Positions 1 through 8,032 of a stretch of DNA of 64,000 nt are shown here, piece after piece. The translations under genes were made by a program, and so were the position numbers. The stretch is from Pararhodobacter sp. CCB-MM2 (GTDB lineage: Bacteria > Pseudomonadota > Alphaproteobacteria > Rhodobacterales > Rhodobacteraceae), in the NCBI RefSeq assembly GCF_001691415.1, contig NZ_LRRR01000005.1, forward strand, positions 1-64,000, in the 5' to 3' direction. Each line of letters starts with the position of its first letter. The stretch's first letter is position 1. The notes under the pieces were generated by a model, which saw only the letters and a program-made list of their open reading frames with translations, did no database searches and was not told the DNA's origin.

Positions 1-13
1 GGGTGGGCGGGAG

Positions 14-28
14 TGCGGCTTGGCCGCA
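14..28 (-). terminator. Hairpin just after the class IV aminotransferase
   Basis: A perfect 6-bp stem (TGCGGC/GCCGCA) with a 3-base loop begins directly after the stop codon of the minus-strand aminotransferase gene. No T-run follows before the window edge, so it is at best a weak or Rho-assisted terminator. Confidence 0.3.
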
Positions 29-940
29 TCAGGCCGGATAAACCGCCGCCTCGTAAAGCCCCCGGATCCGCGCCGTCATCTCGCCCGGCAGCCCGGACGC
101 CACCAGCCGGCCGTCGATCTTCGTGACCGGCGTCACGCCGCCCAAGGTCCCGGTGACGAAGCTTTCATCCGCCGAATAGACCTGTGCTAGGGTAAAATCG
201 CATTCGCGGACCGTGATCCCGGCCGCCCGGCAGGCGTCGATCACCGCGGCCTGCGTGATGCCTTTGAAGGAATAGTTGGAGGTCGAGGTCCAGACCTCGC
301 CCTTCCGCACGATGAAGAAATTCGTCGAGTTGCAGGACGCCACGAAGCCCCGCGGGTCCAGCATCAACGCTTCATCAGCTCCCGCATTGATTGCCTGGAT
401 CAGCGCCTGGATCAGGTTCAGGCGCGAATGCGAGTTCAGATGAAGGTCGAAGACATCGGGCTGCGAGGTGCGGAAGGTCGAGGTGAACAGCGTCATCCCC
501 TTGGCCTTCGATTCCGGCCGCGGCGTCTTGTATTCGGCGGTGATCACCACCGTCGGCCCGGACAGGATGAAACGCGGGTCCTGATTGGCGGTGGATTTGA
601 CCCCGCGCGTCACCATCAGCCGCAGATGCGCGCCATCCGTCATGCCATTCGCAGCCAGCACCCCGTCGATCGCCGCGTTGATGCCGTCACGCCCTTGCGG
701 GATCTCCAGCGCGATGGAGTTCGCGCCCTCGAACAGCCGGTCGAGATGAGCCTCGCGCTGCAGAACCTTGCCGCGCACCAGACGCAGGCCCTCCCAGACG
801 CCGTCGCCAAAGCCGAAACCCGCGTCGAAGACCGAGACCACGGCCTCCTTCTTCGGCACGAGATCGCCATTCACCCAGACGAGCACGTCGTCGTTGCGGG
901 GATCGGGCACATAGCCCTGGGCGGCGGTGTTGGTGGTCAT
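29..940 (-). CDS. Class IV PLP aminotransferase (branched-chain / D-amino-acid type)
   Basis: Predicted PLP-dependent transaminase of 303 residues, fold type IV, interconverting an amino acid and its 2-oxo acid in the cytoplasm. The N-terminal part carries the family pattern FDAGFGFGDGVWEGLR. The probable Schiff-base lysine lies in NYSFKGITQAAV, and LGGVTPVTKIDGR near the end is the conserved C-terminal loop. The reading frame extends 18 codons further upstream, but the ATG at 940 (MTTNTAAQGY) fits the usual family start. Class IV members include IlvE, D-alanine transaminase and aminodeoxychorismate lyase. The length and the VWEGLR motif favour a branched-chain or D-amino-acid enzyme, but substrate cannot be read from sequence. 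It follows phoB (50 bp gap) on the same strand and may be transcribed with it. Confidence 0.85.
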   Translation of the reverse strand: MTTNTAAQGYVPDPRNDDVLVWVNGDLVPKKEAVVSVFDAGFGFGDGVWEGLRLVRGKVLQREAHLDRLFEGANSIALEIPQGRDGINAAIDGVLAANGMTDGAHLRLMVTRGVKSTANQDPRFILSGPTVVITAEYKTPRPESKAKGMTLFTSTFRTSQPDVFDLHLNSHSRLNLIQALIQAINAGADEALMLDPRGFVASCNSTNFFIVRKGEVWTSTSNYSFKGITQAAVIDACRAAGITVRECDFTLAQVYSADESFVTGTLGGVTPVTKIDGRLVASGLPGEMTARIRGLYEAAVYPA

Positions 941-990
941 GGCGGGCCTCTTAGGTTGCGGCCCGATCCGAACGCCCGCGGGCGGAAAAG

Positions 991-1683
991 TCAATCCAGC
1001 GAATAGCCTGCGCCGCGCACCGTGCGGATGGGATCATCGCCGCCCTTGGCCATCAGCGCCTTGCGCAGCCGGCCGATATGCACGTCGACCGTGCGGGTGT
1101 CGACATAGATGTCACGGCCCCAGACCCGGTCCAGCAGCGCCTCGCGCGTCCAGACGCGGCCCGGCTTTTCCATCAGCGCCGAGAGCAGGCGGAACTCGGT
1201 CGGGCCCAGATGCAGCTCGGCCCCGTCGCGATGGACGCGGTGCGCCTCGGGGTCCAGCGTCAGCTCCTTCACCGCCAGCACCTGACCGGCGCGGGCCGGG
1301 CGCACGCGGCGCAGGTTGGCGCGCACACGGGCCAGAAGCTCGTTCACCGAATAGGGTTTGGTGATGTAATCGTCGGCGCCGGTCTCCAGCCCCCGCACGC
1401 GGTCGCTTTCGTCCGAGCGGGCCGAGACCATGATGATCGCCGCATCCGCGCCGCCCTTCTGCGCCTTCAGCTGGCGGCAGACCTCGATCCCCGAGACCCG
1501 CGGCAGCATCCAGTCCAGAAGGATCACATCCGGCGCCTCTTCCGACACGACCAGCAGCGCCTCTTCGCCGTCCGAGGCCGTGGCCACGCGGAAACCCGCG
1601 GCCTCGAGGTTATAGGACAAGAGCGCACGCTGCGCCGGCTCGTCATCGACTACGAGGACGAGCGGGGTATCGTTACGGGTCAT
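991..1683 (-). CDS. phoB: Phosphate regulon response regulator PhoB
   Basis: OmpR/PhoB-family response regulator of 230 residues. The receiver domain (about 1-120) has the acidic pair VVDDE, the phospho-acceptor aspartate in VILLDWMLP (about residue 57) and the lysine in ITKPY. A winged-helix DNA-binding domain follows (about 135-230, ending TVRGAGYSLD). Its family activates phosphate-starvation genes at Pho boxes when phosphorylated by PhoR. It lies 4 bp after phoU and downstream of phoR on the same strand, which supports PhoB over other OmpR-type regulators. Autoregulation is likely, since Pho-box-like sites precede phoU and phoR. Confidence 0.93.
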   Translation of the reverse strand: MTRNDTPLVLVVDDEPAQRALLSYNLEAAGFRVATASDGEEALLVVSEEAPDVILLDWMLPRVSGIEVCRQLKAQKGGADAAIIMVSARSDESDRVRGLETGADDYITKPYSVNELLARVRANLRRVRPARAGQVLAVKELTLDPEAHRVHRDGAELHLGPTEFRLLSALMEKPGRVWTREALLDRVWGRDIYVDTRTVDVHIGRLRKALMAKGGDDPIRTVRGAGYSLD

Positions 1684-1687
1684 TCGC

Positions 1688-2398
1688 TTACTCGGGCTTG
1701 ATATCGATATGCGCGGTCGAGTCGCCTTTCGGGCGGTCGCCCGGACGCTCGCCGGTGGCGAGGAAGATCACCTGCTCGGCCCCGCCGGTCACCAGATCGC
1801 CCATCCGTTCGACGTTCTTGGCGATGAAGGTGTAGTGCAGGCAGGCCGAGATGTTGCGCGGGTCTTCCATCATATGGGTGATGAACTCGCGGAACAGCGC
1901 GTTGGTCATGTGATCGACCTCGACATCGCGCTGGATCACGTCCTCGGCCAGTGCCACGTCGAGACGGGCGAAGGCGTCGAGCATGTCCTTCAGCATCTGG
2001 CCGACCTGACGGGCCTGACGGCGGATCGCAGCGCCGGCGCCTTCGACCTGCGGACCGGCCGAGAGGACCGACACGCGCTTGGCCATGTTCTTGGCATAAT
2101 CGCCCAGACGCTCGATATCGGCGGCCATCTTCATCACCGCGATGACGGCGCGCAGATCGCCGGCCTGCGGCTGGCGCAGGGCCAGAAGGCGAACGACCTG
2201 CTGGTCGATATCCTCTTCCAGCTGGTCGACGGCATGGTCGCCCTCGATCACCTGAAGGGCCAGATCCTCGTCGCGGTCTTCCAGCGAACGCGCGGCCAGC
2301 GTGATCGCTTCCTCGACGCGGCCACCCATGGCCAGCATCAGCTCGCGGATACGCTCGAGATCTTCGTCGAAGGCTTGGTCGATATGAAGGCGGGTCAT
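1688..2398 (-). CDS. phoU: Phosphate signalling protein PhoU
   Basis: PhoU of 236 residues: two tandem three-helix PhoU domains carrying the family's acidic metal-binding patterns (LGDYAKNMAKR near residue 100 and ERMGDLVTGGAEQV near 200). PhoU normally links the PstSCAB phosphate importer to PhoR and restrains the Pho response when phosphate is plentiful. Here it is immediately followed by phoB, the typical order, but it is not preceded by pstB, which usually sits directly upstream. A Pho-box-like site lies 41 bp upstream of the start, so phoU-phoB probably have their own promoter. Confidence 0.94.
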   Translation of the reverse strand: MTRLHIDQAFDEDLERIRELMLAMGGRVEEAITLAARSLEDRDEDLALQVIEGDHAVDQLEEDIDQQVVRLLALRQPQAGDLRAVIAVMKMAADIERLGDYAKNMAKRVSVLSAGPQVEGAGAAIRRQARQVGQMLKDMLDAFARLDVALAEDVIQRDVEVDHMTNALFREFITHMMEDPRNISACLHYTFIAKNVERMGDLVTGGAEQVIFLATGERPGDRPKGDSTAHIDIKPE

Positions 2399-2438
2399 GG
2401 CAATCTCATTCGTTTCGCGCGCACCTTAGGGGCGCAGT

Positions 2439-2456
2439 GTGACAGTTCTGTTACGC
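2439..2456 (-). promoter_or_regulatory. Candidate Pho box upstream of phoU
   Basis: On the minus strand the sequence reads GCGTAAC-AGAA-CTGTCAC, a 7-4-7 arrangement. The second half matches the CTGTCAC consensus exactly; the first half is degenerate. It is 41 bp from the phoU start in the 108-bp gap between phoR and phoU. Binding by PhoB is inferred. Confidence 0.5.
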
Positions 2457-2506
2457 CGAGGCCAGTGATTGGCGCCTTGGCCCCGGAAAGCCCGCCCGAA
2501 CACCCC

Positions 2507-3577
2507 TCAGGAGATCGGCAGGACCACCGCGAAAGTGCTCCCCTCGCCCCGAGTGGAGCGGATGGAGAGCCGCCCGCGATGGCGGTTGATGATGTGTTTG
2601 ACGATGGCGAGGCCCAGACCGGTGCCCCCCATATTGCGCGAGCGGTGGCCGTCCACGCGGTAGAAACGTTCGGTCAGGCGCGGCAGGTGGATGGCATCGA
2701 TCCCGTCACCGAAGTCGCGCACACAGACGCGCAGGACAGGGCCGGTGAAGCCGGGCATCTGCTCCAGCTTCTCCAGCGACAATGCCACTTTCCCGCCTGA
2801 GCCACCGTATTTCAGCGCATTCTCGACGAGGTTGTGGAACACTTGCACCAGCTGGTCGCGATCGCCTGCGATCATCGGCGCATCGGGAAGATCCCGGAAA
2901 TCGACGACGATGCCCGCATCCTCGAATTGCGGGCGCAGCGCGGCCAAGGTTGCGCGCAGCACGTCAGACATCGACACCGTTGCACGCGGGCGGACCCGTT
3001 CCTCGGATTCGACGCGGCTGAGGGACAGAAGGTCGCTGACAAGGCGCGACATCCGCTGCGCCTCGCGGTCCATGATATCGAGGAAATTCAGCGTCGCGGC
3101 CGGGTCATTCCGCGCCGGGCCCTTCAGCGTCTCGATGAAACCGGCCAGCACGGTCAGCGGCGAGCGCATCTCGTGGCTGACATTGGCCACGAAGTCGCGC
3201 CGCTGCTGTTCGGCTTCCTCGACATGGCTGATGTCGCGCAGCGTCACGAGGATCGCAGGCAATTGCGACTCGGGCGAGAGGGCAGCGACATGCACGCGCA
3301 GGATCGTCTCGCGCGTGGGCGCGGTCTGGATCATGCGAGCCTCGACCGGGTCTTGCGGCGCGGACGGGTCGGCCAGCATTGCCAGCCCCTTTTCCAGCGC
3401 GGCGGCCGGTTCCGGCTGGCGGATGTAGCTGAGTGCCGAGGCCCCCACCATGGGCGCCGCGAACAGGTCACGCGCGGCCGGGTTGGCCAGCAGGATCCGA
3501 CGATCGGCCCCCACCAGCAGGGCGGGGTCGGGCAGCGCGTCAATCAGGGCGCCACAGGCGGCAAGATCTTGGGTCAT
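2507..3577 (-). CDS. phoR: Phosphate regulon sensor kinase PhoR, soluble form
   Basis: Histidine kinase of 356 residues: PAS domain (about 5-120), HisKA with the phospho-accepting His in SHEMRSP (about 135), and HATPase_c with an N box (NLVENALKYG), GDGI and GGTGLGLAIVKHI. It is expected to phosphorylate PhoB when phosphate is scarce. No hydrophobic segment long enough to span the membrane is visible; the protein begins straight into the PAS domain. The frame is open to 3661, but those 28 extra residues look non-coding, and ATG 3577 gives the better N-terminus. A Pho-box-like site is 46 bp upstream. No pst gene lies between phoR and phoU. Confidence 0.88.
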   Translation of the reverse strand: MTQDLAACGALIDALPDPALLVGADRRILLANPAARDLFAAPMVGASALSYIRQPEPAAALEKGLAMLADPSAPQDPVEARMIQTAPTRETILRVHVAALSPESQLPAILVTLRDISHVEEAEQQRRDFVANVSHEMRSPLTVLAGFIETLKGPARNDPAATLNFLDIMDREAQRMSRLVSDLLSLSRVESEERVRPRATVSMSDVLRATLAALRPQFEDAGIVVDFRDLPDAPMIAGDRDQLVQVFHNLVENALKYGGSGGKVALSLEKLEQMPGFTGPVLRVCVRDFGDGIDAIHLPRLTERFYRVDGHRSRNMGGTGLGLAIVKHIINRHRGRLSIRSTRGEGSTFAVVLPIS

Positions 3578-3622
3578 GGGAGGTCGGGATTCCGAAGCGT
3601 TACGGGCTTGTCGCAGCCGATT

Positions 3623-3640
3623 GTAACGGGAGGGTGACAG
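3623..3640 (-). promoter_or_regulatory. Candidate Pho box upstream of phoR
   Basis: The minus strand reads CTGTCAC-CCTC-CCGTTAC, a 7-4-7 direct-repeat arrangement matching the CTGTCAC half-site once exactly and once degenerately. It is located 46 bp upstream of the phoR ATG. The same GTAAC/GTTAC-type degenerate half is seen in the site upstream of phoU, which supports both. Confidence 0.5.
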
Positions 3641-3657
3641 TCCGCCACAACCTGCGG

Positions 3658-4557
3658 TCAAATCCCCGGAAGGTCCAGCACAAGCGCCGCGTGATCCGAG
3701 GCGCGGGGCCGCTCCTCGCCCACATCTTCCAGCCGCGGCTGCTGGCCGCCCGCTTCACGCGACAGCCCGGCCCGGATCGCCTGGGGCACGGCCTCGGGGA
3801 AGGCCGCGGCCAGAGCGGGCGAAGCGATCATGCCATCCGGGCAGCCGCGCTCGCCTTCCTCGTGCCACCAGGTCCAGCGCTGATCCTCGGGCATGTGCTC
3901 GATCAGATCGACGCCGAAGGGGGCCAGCAACGGGGCCACGGCACGGTCGGCATCCCTGCGCGGGTCGTTGAGGTCGCCGAGCACCAGCCAAGACGCCGTC
4001 GCGGGATCGGGAAAGCGGCGGGCGATCAGGCGGCGGATCGCCTCGGCCTCGACACGGCGTCGGGTCCAGGCGGCATCCCTGTCGGGCCAAGGCGCTTTCA
4101 GATGCACGACGAACAGGGTCAGCCCGCCCAGATCGGCCACCAGCAGATCCCGGCTGAACAGCGGCAGGTCGGCGCGGGTGCCCGGATAGCCCTCCATCCC
4201 CAGATCGGCGGGTAACAGGCGCGCATGGCTCTCTGCCGCGAAGGGCTGGCGCGCCATCACCGCAAGATCCCTGCCCCCGCCGTCATTGCCTTCCAGACAG
4301 GCACGCCAGGGCCAGGGCTCGGTCCCCGTCGCCCGCAGCAGATGGTCGTGGAAGTAGTCCAGTGTCTCGCGATCGAAGACCTCCTGCAGGGCGCAGACAT
4401 CGGCCTTGGCCTGCGCCAGAACCGCCGCCGTCAGGCGCCGGTCCGCGTAATCGAGCGGGTCCGCCCCCTCAACACCGTCGCGCGCCCCATCCAGCCGCTC
4501 GCGCCCCTCGGGGCGCCGCAGCCGAAGGTTCTGCACGTTGAAGGTCAGGACCCGCAT
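3658..4557 (-). CDS. Endonuclease/exonuclease/phosphatase family protein
   Basis: A 299-residue member of the EEP superfamily (DNase I-like fold, metal-dependent phosphoester hydrolysis). Visible motifs are the N-terminal RVLTFNVQNLR, the catalytic-type glutamate in CALQEVFD, GDLNDPR and the C-terminal ASDHAALVLDL. These match the Asn, Glu, Asp-x-Asn and Ser-Asp-His motifs of the fold. There is no signal peptide. Substrate cannot be assigned: the superfamily includes nucleases, sphingomyelinases and sugar-phosphate hydrolases. It ends about 80 bp upstream of phoR on the same strand and starts 4 bp after the HpaI-type aldolase gene, so it may be co-transcribed with the aldolase. Confidence 0.85.
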   Translation of the reverse strand: MRVLTFNVQNLRLRRPEGRERLDGARDGVEGADPLDYADRRLTAAVLAQAKADVCALQEVFDRETLDYFHDHLLRATGTEPWPWRACLEGNDGGGRDLAVMARQPFAAESHARLLPADLGMEGYPGTRADLPLFSRDLLVADLGGLTLFVVHLKAPWPDRDAAWTRRRVEAEAIRRLIARRFPDPATASWLVLGDLNDPRRDADRAVAPLLAPFGVDLIEHMPEDQRWTWWHEEGERGCPDGMIASPALAAAFPEAVPQAIRAGLSREAGGQQPRLEDVGEERPRASDHAALVLDLPGI

Positions 4558-4561
4558 CGCC

Positions 4562-5326
4562 TCACTTGTATTTCGCGGCCAGCGCGCGCAGCCCGTTCGC
4601 CAGCACCAGCACGTCGATGCCCACGGCGCAGAAGTTGACGCCCATGTCCATCCACTCGCGCGCCTGAGCCTCGTTCGAGGTCAAGATCCCCGCCGCCTTG
4701 CCCGCCGCCCGGATGCGCCGGATCGCGTCGGCGATGGCCGCCAGCACCTCGGGCGCGTCGGCCTTGCCGCGGAAGCCCATATCCGCCGACAGATCCGCCG
4801 GGCCGATGAACACACCATCGACGCCCTCGACCGCGAGGATGTCGTCCAAGGCCGCGAGCCCGGCCTTGTTCTCCACCTGCACCAGCAGGCAGACCTCGGC
4901 ATCGGCCTTGTTCACATAGTCCACGATCCCCGAGAAGCGCGACGCCCGGGCCAAAGCCGCCCCCACGCCGCGCAGGCCCTCCGGCGGATAGCGCATGGCG
5001 CGCGACAACAGCGCTGCCTGCTCACCAGACTCCACCATCGGCACGAGGATCGACTGCGCCCCGATATCGAGCGCCTGCTTGACCATCCAGACCTCGCCCT
5101 GCGGCAGGCGGATCACCGGATGCGCCGAGGACCGCCCCAGCGCCGACAATTGCCGCCGCATCGAGCGCATATCATTGGGCGCATGCTCGCCATCGATGAG
5201 CAGCCAGTCGAATCCGGCCTCCCCGGCGATTTCGGCCGCATAATCATCCGCCAGTCCCACCCAGCAGCCGATCTGCGTCTCGCCTGCCGCCAGCGCGGCC
5301 TTGAACTTGTTGGTCTCGATCTCCAC
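4562..5326 (-). CDS. hpaI: HpcH/HpaI family aldolase (4-hydroxy-2-oxoheptanedioate aldolase type)
   Basis: A 254-residue class II, metal-dependent aldolase of the HpcH/HpaI family. These enzymes reversibly split 4-hydroxy-2-oxo acids into pyruvate and an aldehyde. Diagnostic motifs in order: WLLIDGEHAPND, PMVES, LLVQVENKAG and GVFIGPADLSADMG, covering the metal-binding Glu and Asp and the family signature. The frame has no ATG at its start. The GTG at 5326 is preceded by AAAGGGCGG and gives the family N-terminus (EIETNKFKAAL); the GTG at 5341 is the alternative. No other homoprotocatechuate genes are nearby, so the true substrate may differ from that of HpaI, whose family is promiscuous. Confidence 0.88.
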   Translation of the reverse strand: MEIETNKFKAALAAGETQIGCWVGLADDYAAEIAGEAGFDWLLIDGEHAPNDMRSMRRQLSALGRSSAHPVIRLPQGEVWMVKQALDIGAQSILVPMVESGEQAALLSRAMRYPPEGLRGVGAALARASRFSGIVDYVNKADAEVCLLVQVENKAGLAALDDILAVEGVDGVFIGPADLSADMGFRGKADAPEVLAAIADAIRRIRAAGKAAGILTSNEAQAREWMDMGVNFCAVGIDVLVLANGLRALAAKYK

Positions 5327-5342
5327 GACCCGCCCTTTCACT

Positions 5343-5384
5343 TTGTCTCAAATACTCCGGGGGTCTGGGGGCAGCGCCCCCAGC
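5343..5384. repeat. Intergenic GC-rich palindromic repeat, copy A
   Basis: The element consists of a TTGTCTCAAATACTCC leader, GGGGGTCTGGGGG and a perfect 8-bp hairpin (CTGGGGGC at 5365-5372, GCCCCCAG at 5376-5383). A second copy with the same order of parts and orientation is at 18600-18643. Such leader plus hairpin units are common between genes in Rhodobacterales. Here it lies between the decarboxylase stop and the aldolase start. Confidence 0.7.
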
Positions 5385-5399
5385 CTCTCCACCCGCGCC

Positions 5400-6800
5400 T
5401 CAGCCCGCCATTTCCTTCAACACATCGCCCCCCAGCCGGACATCCTCGGCCGTGCAGGCAAAACTCCCCACCGTAAAGCGCATGACGATCCGCCCCTTCG
5501 TCCGCCCCTGCGTGACATAGATCCGCCCGTCCTCGTTCACGCGGTTCACATAGTCGATCATCGCCGCATCATCCGCGCCCTTCAAGGCGACGGTGAACAG
5601 CGCCAGCACCGGCTCGGTGACGATCTCGAAGCGCGGATCCGCCCCCAGTTCCGCCGCCAGCTCCTGACACCAGCGCACATGGTCGCGCATCACCTCGCGC
5701 AGGCCTTCCAGACCATAGGCACGCAGCACGAACCACATTTTCAGCGCGCGGAAACGGCGGCCCAGCGGGATCGACCATTCCGAGTAATTGACGAAGCCGT
5801 CCTTGCCATGGGTGCGCAGATATTCCGGCTGGATCGCGAGGGTCTTCACCAAGGGCTCGGGATCCTTGAGGAAATGCGCCGAGAAGTCGAATTGCACCCC
5901 CATCCATTTATGCGGGTTCAGCACCAAGGAATCCGCCATCTCGATGCCGGTCCAGAGGCTGCGGAACTCGGGGCAGATCATCGCCGCACCCGCCCAGGCG
6001 GCGTCGACATGGGAATAGAGCCCCTCGTCCTGCGCCACTTGCAGCACCGCCGTCAGGTCGTCGCAAGCGCCCGTCCCGGTGCCGCCGATGCAGGCGACGA
6101 CACCCGCCGGCAAATAGCCCGCCGCGCGGTCGGCGGCGATGGCGGCCTTCAGCGCCACCGGGTCCATCCCTCGTGTCGGCCCCTGCGTGGGGATCCGTAC
6201 GAGGTTCTCGGCCCCCACGCCGGCGATCCAGATCGCCCGGTCGACCGAGGTATGGACCTCGTCCGAAGCATAGATCCGCAGCCGCTGCTGGCCGCTGAGA
6301 CCCTGCTTGTTGCCCTGCCACTCGAGCGCCCGCTCGCGCATCACTAAGACGGCCGCCAACGTCGCCGACGAGGCCGAATCCTGGATCACCCCCTTGAAGC
6401 CCTCGCTCAGCCCCAGCCCCTGCCGCAGCCAATCCATCATCAGCGTCTCGATCTCGGTCCCGGCGGGCGAGGTCTGCCAGAGCATGCATTGCTGCGCGAG
6501 GATCGAGGCCGCGAAATCCGCCAGCATCGAGGGCGGCGTCGCGTTCGAGGGGAAATAGGCGAAGAAGCGCGGGTGCTGCCAATGGGTCAGGCCCGGCACA
6601 ACCTTCTCGTCGAGTTCCGCGAGGATGCCGTCCATGCCCTCGCCCTTCTCAGGCGGGGTGGCCGGGAATTTCGCGGCGACGGCACCGGGGGTCAGCGGCG
6701 CGCGCACCGGGCGATCCGCCAGCGTACGGTGATAATCCGCGCCCCATTCCGCCATCTGCGCGCCCAGCTTTGCGAAGGCGTCCCAATCCAAGCGCTTCAT
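5400..6800 (-). CDS. Group II pyridoxal-dependent decarboxylase (aromatic L-amino-acid type)
   Basis: A 466-residue fold type I PLP enzyme of the group II decarboxylases (aromatic amino acid, tyrosine or glutamate decarboxylase relatives). The PLP lysine is in NPHKWMG, preceded by the Asp-Ala pattern HVDAAWAGAA. The N-terminal region includes HPRFFAYFPSNATPPSML, close to the aromatic-amino-acid decarboxylase consensus. Length is as expected. It removes CO2 from an aromatic amino acid to give the amine, or, as in some plant and insect relatives, makes an aldehyde. No amine-oxidising or transport partner is adjacent, so the physiological role is open. A palindromic repeat separates it from the downstream aldolase. 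Confidence 0.85.
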   Translation of the reverse strand: MKRLDWDAFAKLGAQMAEWGADYHRTLADRPVRAPLTPGAVAAKFPATPPEKGEGMDGILAELDEKVVPGLTHWQHPRFFAYFPSNATPPSMLADFAASILAQQCMLWQTSPAGTEIETLMMDWLRQGLGLSEGFKGVIQDSASSATLAAVLVMRERALEWQGNKQGLSGQQRLRIYASDEVHTSVDRAIWIAGVGAENLVRIPTQGPTRGMDPVALKAAIAADRAAGYLPAGVVACIGGTGTGACDDLTAVLQVAQDEGLYSHVDAAWAGAAMICPEFRSLWTGIEMADSLVLNPHKWMGVQFDFSAHFLKDPEPLVKTLAIQPEYLRTHGKDGFVNYSEWSIPLGRRFRALKMWFVLRAYGLEGLREVMRDHVRWCQELAAELGADPRFEIVTEPVLALFTVALKGADDAAMIDYVNRVNEDGRIYVTQGRTKGRIVMRFTVGSFACTAEDVRLGGDVLKEMAG

Positions 6801-6864
6801 TGTCCGTTCTCCCCGTGAGCGATCATTCGGCGCGCAGGTAACCCGATATTACTGAACAAGGCAA

Positions 6865-7467
6865 TCAATTACTCGCACCGCCATCTACGAGGTTCTGCAC
6901 AGCCAGACCCTCGGCCATCAGTTGTGCCAACGGCAAAGGTGTCAACATCGCCACCGTCCCCTGTGGCGGTGCGATCTCTGTGTAGCCTGAGAAAGACCAG
7001 CGATGCCAGCCATTTGCCCCATGCAACAGCGTATCCCCGCCCCTGCGGATCATCGCCCCGACAGGAACCTCACGGGCATCAACGCCATGCAGCCGACGCC
7101 CTTTCCCGTCCCATCGCGCGGTGTGAAGCCGCGCGTCGATGGCCGTGACATCCCCCTCGCCGAAACGCGCCTGCCACAGGTCGCGGAACTGGTTGAACGC
7201 CGCGCGCCGGCATTCGGCGCAGGGCCGGTGACCGGCGGCATAGGCCGTCGCCTCGTCAAGGAAGAACAGCTCGGTGTAGCGCCCCGGCTGCAGCAGCGAC
7301 CGCCTGCGCCCCTTGAACGAGAGCACGCAGGTGATCCAGCGCCGGCCTTGGTGGAACCGGCGGATGCGGCCCGCCTCGTCATGCAGGCAGCCCTTGTTGC
7401 CGTACCAGCCCATACGCTCGGGCACGGCATGGAGCTGGCCGTCAGGATCGACGCGGTTCTGCAGCAT
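6865..7467 (-). CDS. Conserved hypothetical protein, 200 residues
   Basis: I do not recognise a named family. The protein is soluble-looking, without signal peptide or membrane segment, and rich in Arg and Trp. It has a paired-cysteine motif HRPCAECRRAAF near the middle, and aromatic patches WYGNKGCLHDEAGRIRRFHQGRRW and WHRWSFSGYTE that look like a folded enzyme or nucleic-acid-related domain. Codon use matches the neighbours. It lies 64 bp upstream of the decarboxylase on the same strand, but no functional link is apparent. Real coding status is likely from composition; the function is unknown. Confidence 0.6.
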   Translation of the reverse strand: MLQNRVDPDGQLHAVPERMGWYGNKGCLHDEAGRIRRFHQGRRWITCVLSFKGRRRSLLQPGRYTELFFLDEATAYAAGHRPCAECRRAAFNQFRDLWQARFGEGDVTAIDARLHTARWDGKGRRLHGVDAREVPVGAMIRRGGDTLLHGANGWHRWSFSGYTEIAPPQGTVAMLTPLPLAQLMAEGLAVQNLVDGGASN

Positions 7468-7569
7468 AGCTCCCCCTCAAGCGCGCGTGATCGGCCCCAC
7501 GAGGCCCCTTGATCCGCGCCCCGGAAAGGCGTTGAGATCGCGGGTCCGACTCACGGAAACGACCCGGCC

Positions 7570-7944
7570 ATGCTGGCGCATCTTCTGCGACTTGTCCCGC
7601 TGACACTTCTGGTGCTGCTGCTGGCAGCGCCCGGCAGCGTCACAAGCCGCGGACAGGTCGAGGCGCTGATCTCGGCGCCGGTACAGGCCGCGACGCTCAC
7701 CGACAACACGCCGCGCCCCGATCCGCCCGCGCCCCTGCCGACCCAAGCCCTGCCGGCCGGTCCCCTGCGTCTGCCGCTGCCGCCGATGCGCGCTGGTCGC
7801 CTGTCCCTGCGCCGGCCTGATACCCGCCGCCGCACCCGCCGACCATCGACGCACCGCCCCCGCGCACCCCCTTCTACATCCCCGCAACCCGTTGACATCA
7901 TTCAACTTGCGAGGACAGCATGTTCCGTTACCCGACCCTCATGA
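7570..7944 (+). CDS. Possible small secreted or membrane-anchored protein, Pro/Arg-rich
   Basis: A 124-codon frame with an N-terminal hydrophobic stretch (LVPLTLLVLLLAAPGSV) that looks like a signal peptide or anchor, followed by a Pro- and Arg-rich low-complexity tail. Third codon positions are strongly G/C for the first 90 or so codons, as in real genes here, then become mixed. No good ribosome-binding site precedes the ATG. It overlaps the start of a better-supported 30-codon gene by 25 bp. It fills most of the otherwise empty interval 7468-7919. It may be real, possibly with a different end, or a chance frame. Confidence 0.35.
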   Translation: MLAHLLRLVPLTLLVLLLAAPGSVTSRGQVEALISAPVQAATLTDNTPRPDPPAPLPTQALPAGPLRLPLPPMRAGRLSLRRPDTRRRTRRPSTHRPRAPPSTSPQPVDIIQLARTACSVTRPS

Positions 7945-8012
7945 TCTTCCTGATCCTGATTGCGGCCTTCATGGTCTATGCGATCACCAGCATGATCATC
8001 CACCCCGTCTGA
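7920..8012 (+). CDS. 30-residue single-span membrane peptide
   Basis: A 30-codon frame starting MFRYPTLMIFLILIAAF. Nearly the whole peptide is one hydrophobic transmembrane helix, with one Arg and one Tyr at the N-terminal side and His-Pro-Val at the end. The ribosome-binding site GAGGA sits 4 bp before the ATG. Almost every third codon position is G or C, the pattern of true genes in this genome. It ends 20 bp before the stop of the convergent histone-deacetylase-like gene. The function is unknown; peptides of this size often act as small subunits or regulators of membrane complexes, but nothing here identifies a partner. Confidence 0.6.
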   Translation: MFRYPTLMIFLILIAAFMVYAITSMIIHPV

Positions 8013-8032
8013 CCACCCTCTGCCGCGGGCCC

